Origin: Rhodanobacteraceae bacterium
GTDB lineage: Bacteria > Pseudomonadota > Gammaproteobacteria > Xanthomonadales > Rhodanobacteraceae
Assembly: GCA_025924775.1 (NCBI GenBank)
Contig: JAICHS010000131.1
Location: 1 to 6,510, forward strand
Direction: 5' to 3'
Length of the DNA: 6,510 bases
Shown piece by piece: positions 1-5,826 of this stretch (position 1 is its first letter; each line of letters starts with the position of its first letter). A program made the position numbers and the translations under genes. Below the pieces are notes generated by a model. The model worked only from the letters and a program-made list of their open reading frames with translations. It was not told where the DNA came from and did not search any database.

Positions 1-1800
1 CCCGCGCGCAAGGGCAGCGACGGGCGCAGCGCGATCGACCAGGCCAGCGCGGCCGGACGCTGGGACCTGGTGGCGCTGATGGATCCCGACGCCAACCTGC
101 CCGCAAGCCATGTCCACGGCAGCCAACCGGAAGCCGGCGCGGACACCCCGCAACACCTGCTCGATGCGTTGCGGTTTGGCCACTGGACCGTCGTTGCGCG
201 CTTCGGGGAGCGCGCGCGCAGCTGGCCCGCCAGCGAACTTGCGGCGCTGTATCTCGACCTTGCCGAACACGCGGACCCGGCGCCACGCGTCTGGCTGCTG
301 GAACACGGGCTGGCCGCCGAGACCCGCCTGGACGATGGCAGCCGCCTGTTCGATGCGCTGCTCGACCACCTGCCGCGCGCGCGCGGCGCGCTCCGCCAAT
401 TGCTGGACGCGGGCGCGACGCCCGCGGGCGCGGGCCGCTTCGCGCGCGCGCTGGCACGCATGGACGCCACCGGCGACGACGCGCAACTGGCGCTGGCGCT
501 GCTGGAACGTGGCGCGGACGCGTTCGGTGCCGACGCGGAAGGCCGCACGCCACTGCATCACGCCAGCCGCCCCGGCCTGCTGCCGCTGCTGGACGCCCTG
601 CTCGCGCGCGGCGCCGACCCCAACGCGCGCGACCATGCCAGCGCCACGCCGCTGCACGTCGCGCTCAACGGCCAGCCGGACGCCGCGCTGCCCCTGGTGA
701 AGGCGCTGATCGCACACGGTGCCGATCCGGAAGCCGCCGCCGCCAGCGGCGAGACGCCGCTGGGCCTGGCGCTCGCCCGCGACGCCACCAAACTTGAATA
801 CTGGCTGCGTTGGAATGGCTGGGCGCTGCCGCAGCGCCCGCTGCGCGCTGCGGACCTGCCCGCCGCCGCCGGCGACCCGGACGCGGTGTCGCGCCTGCTG
901 GAACTCGGCCTGCCGGTGGACAGCCGCGACGAACGTGGCGCCACCGCGCTGCTGCGTGCCAGCGGGGCCGGTGCGCTGCAAAGCGTGCAGCGCCTGCTGG
1001 CCGCGCACGCCGACCCGCAACTCACCGCCCCGACCGGCGCTTCACCGTTGTCCGCCGCGGTCAGCGCGCGCCAGCCCGATATCGTGCGCGCGCTGGTGGC
1101 GGCCGGCGTCAAGGTCGACCAGCGCCACGCCGACGACGTCACCGCGTTGATGATCGCCGCGGCGCTGGGGCACCCCGACATGGTCGTGGTGTTGCGCCAG
1201 CTGGGTGCCCACTCCGACCTGACCGACGCGCGCGGCCAGACCGCGCTGCACGCCGCGACGCGGTTCTGCTTCGACAGCCGCGACAGCCTGCGCTGCCAGC
1301 GCCTGCTGGACGCGCTGCTGCGCGATCCGAATGGCTCCCTCTCCCGCGCTGCGGACGCAGCCGGATCCCCCCACGACGCGGGCGGCGAGGAGGTCGGCGC
1401 GCCGGCGTCGGTGGCGCTTGTCGTCAACGCCGCCGACCGCGCCGGCGCCACCCCGCTGCTGGTCCTGCTGGGCGCGCACACCAAGCCCGGCGCCGCTTGC
1501 GACGGCACCCACCTAGGGGCGCTGGTGCCCGCGCTGCTGGATGCCGGCGCCGACATCGACCACGCCGACGAACACGGCGTCAGCGCGCTGCACGCCTGCG
1601 CGATGCACGCCAGCTTCGAACCGGCGCGCGTGCTGCTGCAGCGCGGTGCCAACCGCGAGGCGCGCGACTGCATGCAACGTACGCCGGCCGACGTCGCGCG
1701 GGTGCTGGGCTACGTGGACCTCGCGCTGGAACTGGCGCCGCGCCACGGCGCGCGCCTCAGTGCACCGGTGGTGACACCGCTGATGACGCATCCGGAGTGA
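1..1800 (+). CDS. Ankyrin-repeat protein, 3' part (start lies upstream of the window)
   Basis: The frame is open from base 1 and ends at TGA 1798-1800, giving 599 visible residues. A GTG at 70 and an ATG at 79 are in frame, but ankyrin-like sequence (GRSAIDQASAAGRWDLV) already begins near residue 9, so the true start is outside the window. Clear repeats with the TPLH/TALH helix start and a GADPN- or GADID-type turn lie at about 532-633, 634-744, 928-1029, 1030-1128, 1129-1227, 1228-1335, 1438-1569 and 1570-1668, with a capping half-repeat to about 1734. Residues about 40-175 look like degenerate repeats. A Trp-rich stretch (YWLRWNGWALPQRP, 799-840) separates two blocks of repeats. No membrane segment, enzyme motif or signal peptide is visible in this part. 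Ankyrin repeats form protein-binding scaffolds; the partner cannot be read from sequence. The 3' end overlaps the convergent antiporter gene. The family assignment is firm; the function is unknown. Confidence 0.93.
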   Translation, partial: PARKGSDGRSAIDQASAAGRWDLVALMDPDANLPASHVHGSQPEAGADTPQHLLDALRFGHWTVVARFGERARSWPASELAALYLDLAEHADPAPRVWLLEHGLAAETRLDDGSRLFDALLDHLPRARGALRQLLDAGATPAGAGRFARALARMDATGDDAQLALALLERGADAFGADAEGRTPLHHASRPGLLPLLDALLARGADPNARDHASATPLHVALNGQPDAALPLVKALIAHGADPEAAAASGETPLGLALARDATKLEYWLRWNGWALPQRPLRAADLPAAAGDPDAVSRLLELGLPVDSRDERGATALLRASGAGALQSVQRLLAAHADPQLTAPTGASPLSAAVSARQPDIVRALVAAGVKVDQRHADDVTALMIAAALGHPDMVVVLRQLGAHSDLTDARGQTALHAATRFCFDSRDSLRCQRLLDALLRDPNGSLSRAADAAGSPHDAGGEEVGAPASVALVVNAADRAGATPLLVLLGAHTKPGAACDGTHLGALVPALLDAGADIDHADEHGVSALHACAMHASFEPARVLLQRGANREARDCMQRTPADVARVLGYVDLALELAPRHGARLSAPVVTPLMTHPE

Positions 1801-3592
1801 CCTTCGGCCGCGCGCTGTCGGCTTCGAACAGGCCCTGCAATTCCTCGTACGCCTCGCGCGTGGTCTGGCGCAGCGCCACGTCGTCGTCGTACACCAGGTG
1901 CTGGTCGCGCAGCAGCTGCTCGTCGTGCTCGCGGAACAACGCCACGCTGGCGTGCGCCTCGTCGTCGCTCAAGCCCAGCGCCTTCAGCGTCAGTGCTGCC
2001 ATCTTGAGGCTGGAATAGAAGGTTTCGCGCACCACGTCGTCGGGGTCGGAGGTCAAATCCATCAGGCGGAACGCGTGCTGGCGGTTGCGGGCCCGCGCGA
2101 TGATGCGCAGTTTCGGAAACAGCCGCCGCACGATGCGCGCGGTGCGCACGTTGGCGGCCGGATCGTCGGTGGCCAGCACGAACACCTCGGCCTTGCCGGC
2201 CTGTGCCGCGCGCAGGATTTCGGCGCGCGACGGGTCGCCGAAGAAAATGTTGGTGCCGGCGAGGCGGCGCGACAGGTCCACCTGCTCGATCGAGTTTTCC
2301 AGCGCGACGAATGGAATGCCGCGCGCGCGCAACAGGCGGCCGACGATCTGGCCCACGCGCCCGAAGCCCGCGATCACCACCCGCGGCACGCCCGCGTCGA
2401 TGGTGTCGTATTCGCGCCGGGGCAGCTTGGGCGTGGGCAGCTTCGCGGCCGCCAGCACCAGCAGCGGAACCGCGGCCATGCCCAGCGTCACCACCAGTAC
2501 CAGCAGGCCGTGCTGGGTGCGCGTCAGCAATCCTTGCTCATGCGCCAGCTTGAACACCACGAACGCGAACTCGCCGCCGCCCGCCAGCAGCGCCACCAGC
2601 TTCATCGCGTCCGCGTTGCTCATGCGCGAATTCAGGCGTCCCACCAGCGCCAGCGCCGGCGCCTTGCAAGCCAGCAGCAGGATCACCAACCCGGCCACCG
2701 CCCACGGGTGGCGCTCCAGCAGGTGCAGGTTGACGCCCATGCCGACGGTAATGAAAAACAGGCCCAGCAGCAGGCCCTCGAACGGCGCGATGTTGGATTC
2801 CAGTTCGTGACGGTATTCCGAATCGGCCAGCAGCACGCCGGCCAGGAACGTGCCCAGCGCCATGGAAATGCCGGCCAGCTGCATCAGCCACGCGGTGCCC
2901 ATCACCACCAGCAGCGCAACCGCCGTCGAAATCTCGATGAGTTCCGTCTTGGCGACCGCGCGGAAGATTGGCCGCAGCGCGTAGCGCCCGCCCACCACCA
3001 CCACCGCGATCACGCCCGCGACGCGCAGCGCCGACAGCCACGACGGCATGCTGGCCGCGTGCAGGTTGCCGGGGTCGGCCAGCAACGGGATCGCGGCGAT
3101 CAGCGGGATGGCCACCAGATCCTGGAACAGCAGCACGGCGAACGCCTGCCGCCCGTACGGACTTTGCAGCTCGCGCCGTTCGGCCAGGATCTGCAGGCCG
3201 AACGCGGTGGATGAAAACGCGAGGCCCAGGCCCACCACGACCGCAGGCACCGGCTTGAAGTCGAACCCGAACACCGCGATCAGCGCCAGCACCAGCGCCG
3301 TCCCGAACACCTGCAGTGCGCCCGCGCCGAACACCGCGCGCCGCATCACCCACAGCCGCTGTGGCGACAGTTCCAGGCCAATCACGAACAGCAGCAGCGC
3401 GACGCCCAGTTCGGACACGCCGGCGATCGCATCGGAGTTCTGGATCCACTTCAGCCCGTATGGCCCGATCACCACGCCGGCCGCGAGGTAACCCAGCACC
3501 GACCCGAGTTTCAGTTTGCGCGACAGCGGTACCGCGATCACCACCGCGACCAGGAATACCAGTACCGAGGCCAGCCAGGAATGCGTCTGCAC
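1757..3592 (-). CDS. kefC: KefB/KefC-type monovalent cation:proton antiporter (CPA2 family) with RCK domain
   Basis: This is a 611-residue inner-membrane protein, close to E. coli KefC (about 620) and KefB (about 601). Residues 1-385 form the CPA2 exchanger domain with about 12-13 hydrophobic segments. It includes GSVLGYLAAG (30-39), IGLEL (71-75) and the FQD motif (156-158), whose Asp is the family's ion-translocation residue. The HELESNIAPFEGLLLGLFF segment (262-280) matches the KefC regulatory loop and following helix. Residues 403-520 are the RCK/TrkA-N Rossmann domain with GFGRVG (409-414), followed by a short dimerisation tail. Known relatives export K+ in exchange for H+ and are held closed by glutathione and opened by its electrophile adducts. 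Arg419 and Arg522 align with KefC Arg416 and Arg516, but some gating residues differ (see findings). The start is GTG: an in-frame TAA at 3623-3625 excludes longer forms, and AAAGG lies 8 nt upstream. No KefF/KefG-like partner is present here. KefB versus KefC cannot be settled from sequence alone. Confidence 0.92.
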   Translation of the reverse strand: MQTHSWLASVLVFLVAVVIAVPLSRKLKLGSVLGYLAAGVVIGPYGLKWIQNSDAIAGVSELGVALLLFVIGLELSPQRLWVMRRAVFGAGALQVFGTALVLALIAVFGFDFKPVPAVVVGLGLAFSSTAFGLQILAERRELQSPYGRQAFAVLLFQDLVAIPLIAAIPLLADPGNLHAASMPSWLSALRVAGVIAVVVVGGRYALRPIFRAVAKTELIEISTAVALLVVMGTAWLMQLAGISMALGTFLAGVLLADSEYRHELESNIAPFEGLLLGLFFITVGMGVNLHLLERHPWAVAGLVILLLACKAPALALVGRLNSRMSNADAMKLVALLAGGGEFAFVVFKLAHEQGLLTRTQHGLLVLVVTLGMAAVPLLVLAAAKLPTPKLPRREYDTIDAGVPRVVIAGFGRVGQIVGRLLRARGIPFVALENSIEQVDLSRRLAGTNIFFGDPSRAEILRAAQAGKAEVFVLATDDPAANVRTARIVRRLFPKLRIIARARNRQHAFRLMDLTSDPDDVVRETFYSSLKMAALTLKALGLSDDEAHASVALFREHDEQLLRDQHLVYDDDVALRQTTREAYEELQGLFEADSARPKVTPDASSAVSPPVH

Positions 3593-3600
3593 GGATCCAA

Positions 3601-3605
3601 CCTTT
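3601..3605 (-). promoter_or_regulatory. Ribosome binding site deciding the GTG start of the antiporter gene
   Basis: On the minus strand AAAGG stands 8 nt before GTG 3592-3590. There is no ATG between the in-frame TAA (3625-3623) and this GTG, and the residues after it (MQTHSWLASV) begin the first membrane helix as in KefC, so this site fixes the start. Confidence 0.65.
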
Positions 3606-3621
3606 GCGGCGAGCGTGTCCG

Positions 3622-3649
3622 ATTATGGCAGCGCACCCGGCCGGGCCAA
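3622..3649 (-). promoter_or_regulatory. Putative sigma-70 promoter of the antiporter gene
   Basis: On the minus strand TTGGCC (3649-3644, 4 of 6 to TTGACA), a 16-nt spacer and CATAAT (3627-3622, 5 of 6 to TATAAT) sit in the 93-nt gap behind prlC. Transcription would begin near 3615, giving a leader of about 23 nt that contains the AAAGG site. CATAAT stands out in otherwise very GC-rich DNA. This is consensus matching only. Confidence 0.45.
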
Positions 3650-3657
3650 TCCGGCCG
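3638..3657. repeat. Inverted repeat between prlC and the antiporter gene, overlapping the -35 box
   Basis: CGGCCGG (3638-3644), a 6-nt spacer and CCGGCCG (3651-3657) form a perfect 7-bp stem. It lies 29 nt downstream of the prlC stop and covers the putative -35 box of the antiporter gene. No T-run follows on the minus strand, so it is not a canonical intrinsic terminator. It could be an operator or an mRNA 3' hairpin, or simply chance in GC-rich DNA. Confidence 0.35.
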
Positions 3658-3685
3658 CGACCCGGCGCCGCACGGGCAGGCCAGC

Positions 3686-5761
3686 TCACGCCAACCCGTA
3701 CGAACGCAGCAGCGCATCCGGCTGTGGTGCGCGCCCACGGAAGGCGATGAAACTTTCCAGCGCCGGGCGACTGGCCCCCACCGCCAGAAACTCGTCGCGG
3801 AAGCGGGCGCCGGTGGCCGGATCGATCACGCCATCGCCGCCACCGGCGGAGTTTGCGGAGGCGTGTTCCTCGAACGCACCAAACACGTCGGCCGACAGCA
3901 CCTCGGCCCACAGGTAGCTGTAATAGCCCGCGCCGTAGCCGCCCGCGAAGATGTGGGTGAACGCGTGCGGAAAGCGCTGCCAGGCCGGCGGGTGCACCAC
4001 CGCGGCCTCGCGGCGCGCGGCTTCCAGCGTCTCCAACACCCGCGCCCCGCGCGCCGGGTCGTAGTCGACGTGCAGCAGGAAATCGAACAGCCCGAATTCC
4101 AGTTGCCGACACAGGAACATGCCGGCCTGGAAATGCCGCGCCGCGAGCATCTTGTCGAATAATTCATCGGGCAGTTTTTCGCCGCTCGACCAATGCTTCG
4201 CGAACAGGTCCAGCGCCTGCCGGTTCCAGCAGAAGTTTTCCATGAACTGGCTGGGCAATTCCACCGCGTCCCACTCGACCCCGTCGATGCCGCCGATCGA
4301 GGGCAGGTCGATGCGCGTCAACATGTGGTGCAGGCCGTGGCCGAATTCGTGGAAGATCGTCTGCACGTCGTCGTGGGTCAGGAGCGACGGATGTCCGTCC
4401 GCGGGCGGCGCAAAGTTGCAGGTCAGGAATGCGATCGGCAATTGCGTCTGGTCGCCGTCGCGAAAGCGCGCGCGACACACGTCCATCCATGCGCCGCCGC
4501 GCTTGCCGGCGCGCGCGTGCAGATCGAGATACACCCCGGCGATCAACCGGCCCCCGGCATCGCGTACCTCGCAATAGCGCACGTCCGGATGCCACACGTC
4601 CACGGGCTCGCGCGGGGGCTCCACCGTGATGCCGTACAACTTGCCGGCCAGCGCGAACATGCCGTTCAAGACCGACGGCAGCGGGAAGTACGCTTTCAGT
4701 TGTTCCTCGTCCAGCGCGTAGCGCGCCAGCCGCAGTTTTTCCGACGCATAGGCGAGGTCCCAGGATTCCAGCGTCTCCAGGCCGAGTTCCTCGCGCGCGA
4801 ACGCACGCAGTTCCGCAAGCTCGCGCTGCGCGACCGGTTTGGCGCGCGCGATCAAGTCACGCAGGAACGCCAGCACCTCGGCGGGCGTCGCCGCCATCTT
4901 GGTGGCCAGCGATTCCTCGGCCGCATTGGCAAAACCCAGCAGCTGCGCGGCCTCGTGGCGCAGCGCGAGGATCTTTTCCATGCGTTCCGAGTTGTCGAAC
5001 CGGCCCGCCTCCGGCCCCTGGTCGGAGGCCCGCGTCTGGTACGCCCAGTACACCCGCTCGCGCAGCGAACGGTCGTCGGCGTAGGTCAGCACGGCCTGCA
5101 CCGACGGCTGCTGCAACGTGACTAGCCAGCCACCGAGGTTGCGCTCGCGCGCATACGCCTGCAGCACCGCGCGACCGGATTCGGGGATGCCGGCCAGCTT
5201 GCGCGCATCCTCAATGTGCACGTGCCATGCATCGGTGGCATCCAGCACGGCATTGGAAAACGCGGTGGTCAGCTTGGCCAGTTCGTTGGCAATTTCGCGA
5301 AAGCGCGTGCGCGCGGGTTCTTCCAGCGCCACCCCGGAAAGCCTGAAGTCACGCAGCGCGTGGTCCACCAGCGCGCGCTCGGGCCGCGTGCGCTGCGCAA
5401 ATTCCGGTGCATCGGCCACGGCCTGCACCGCGGCATACAGATCGCGATCCTGGCCCAGCGCGCTGGCGAAATCGGTGATCTTTTCCTCGGCCGCCGCGTA
5501 GGCCGCCCGCAGCTCCGGCGTATCCGCGACCGCGTGCAGGTGCGCCACCGGCGCCCATGCGCGCGCCAGGCGCTGGTCGAGCCGTTCCTGTTCCAGCATC
5601 ACATGCTCGAAATCGTGTGGCGCAGCGGGTGATGTGATCGCATCGATGCCGGTCTGGTAGTCGACCAGGATCGCGTCGATCGCGGGCGCAACGTCGGCCG
5701 CGCGGATGCTGGAAAAGGCAGGCAGGGCGGCGTCGCTGAGCAGAGGGTTGGCGGTGGACAT
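3686..5761 (-). CDS. prlC: Oligopeptidase A (M3 family zinc metallopeptidase)
   Basis: The 691-residue product closely resembles E. coli PrlC/OpdA (680 residues) along its whole length: NPLL near the N-terminus, ALRDFRLSG (135-143), YQTRASDQGP (241-250), ALRHEAAQLLGF (266-277), VDVWHPDVR (387-395), the zinc site HEFGH (471-475) with third ligand Glu501 in VELPSQFMEN (500-509), and IFAGGYGAGYYSYLWAE (604-620), which carries the substrate-binding tyrosines. The family is cytoplasmic and cleaves short peptides, including released signal peptides and degradation products. The start was set at ATG 5761: GGAG lies 6 nt upstream and the product then begins MSTANPLL as in relatives. A longer frame from GTG 5839 would overlap the divergent gene and adds unrelated residues. 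A Gly/Ser-rich stretch at about 633-645 is longer than in E. coli. All catalytic residues are present, so the enzyme should be active. Confidence 0.96.
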   Translation of the reverse strand: MSTANPLLSDAALPAFSSIRAADVAPAIDAILVDYQTGIDAITSPAAPHDFEHVMLEQERLDQRLARAWAPVAHLHAVADTPELRAAYAAAEEKITDFASALGQDRDLYAAVQAVADAPEFAQRTRPERALVDHALRDFRLSGVALEEPARTRFREIANELAKLTTAFSNAVLDATDAWHVHIEDARKLAGIPESGRAVLQAYARERNLGGWLVTLQQPSVQAVLTYADDRSLRERVYWAYQTRASDQGPEAGRFDNSERMEKILALRHEAAQLLGFANAAEESLATKMAATPAEVLAFLRDLIARAKPVAQRELAELRAFAREELGLETLESWDLAYASEKLRLARYALDEEQLKAYFPLPSVLNGMFALAGKLYGITVEPPREPVDVWHPDVRYCEVRDAGGRLIAGVYLDLHARAGKRGGAWMDVCRARFRDGDQTQLPIAFLTCNFAPPADGHPSLLTHDDVQTIFHEFGHGLHHMLTRIDLPSIGGIDGVEWDAVELPSQFMENFCWNRQALDLFAKHWSSGEKLPDELFDKMLAARHFQAGMFLCRQLEFGLFDFLLHVDYDPARGARVLETLEAARREAAVVHPPAWQRFPHAFTHIFAGGYGAGYYSYLWAEVLSADVFGAFEEHASANSAGGGDGVIDPATGARFRDEFLAVGASRPALESFIAFRGRAPQPDALLRSYGLA

Positions 5762-5767
5762 GGGGCA

Positions 5768-5771
5768 CTCC
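5768..5771 (-). promoter_or_regulatory. Ribosome binding site of prlC
   Basis: On the minus strand GGAG, within CCGGAG, stands 6 nt before the ATG at 5761-5759. It supports this start over the longer in-frame GTG at 5839 and ATG at 5803. Confidence 0.65.
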
Positions 5772-5814
5772 GGCGGATTCCACAGCGTGGCGTTTGCCCG
5801 CATCAAAATCAAGC

Positions 5815-5820
5815 TAGCAT
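5815..5820 (+). promoter_or_regulatory. Putative -10 element of the patatin-type gene, suggesting a leaderless mRNA
   Basis: TAGCAT (4 of 6 to TATAAT) lies 6 nt before ATG 5827, so transcription would begin at or next to the A of the start codon. Upstream, TTGCCC (5794-5799) at 15 nt, or TTTGCC (5793-5798) at 16 nt, are weak -35 candidates. No Shine-Dalgarno sequence is seen before the ATG, which fits a leaderless start. Confidence 0.3.
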
Positions 5821-5826
5821 CCCGGC

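Larger units (their letters stand above)
5762..5826. promoter_or_regulatory. Divergent intergenic region between prlC and the patatin-type gene
   Basis: This 65-nt spacer is the only place for divergent promoters outside coding sequence. It contains the one A/T-richer patch of the area (5801-5820) and a GCTAGC palindrome at 5813-5818. On the minus strand TGCTAGCTT resembles an extended -10 element, but its -35 region would lie inside the divergent gene and is poor. Minus-strand TTGATT (5810-5805) is a possible -35 without a good -10. The prlC promoter is therefore not settled. Confidence 0.35.

Noticed and set aside
70..81. GTG 70 or ATG 79 as the start of the ankyrin gene
   Set aside because: The frame is open to base 1 and ankyrin-like sequence precedes both codons, so the gene begins upstream of the window.
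558..1673. 371-codon open frame on the minus strand opposite the ankyrin gene
   Set aside because: Its composition is low-complexity Ser/Ala/Arg typical of antisense frames in GC-rich genes. The plus-strand frame has recognisable ankyrin repeats.
1898..3214. 438-codon open frame on the plus strand within the antiporter gene
   Set aside because: The product is rich in Gln, His and Arg with no domain, as expected opposite a membrane-protein gene. The minus-strand frame encodes the KefC-like protein.
3638..3657. Intrinsic terminator after prlC
   Set aside because: The stem is there, but no T-run follows it on the minus strand.
2538..4112. 524-codon minus-strand frame overlapping the antiporter gene and prlC
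   Set aside because: It is an Arg/Gly-rich out-of-frame shadow spanning two real genes and their gap.
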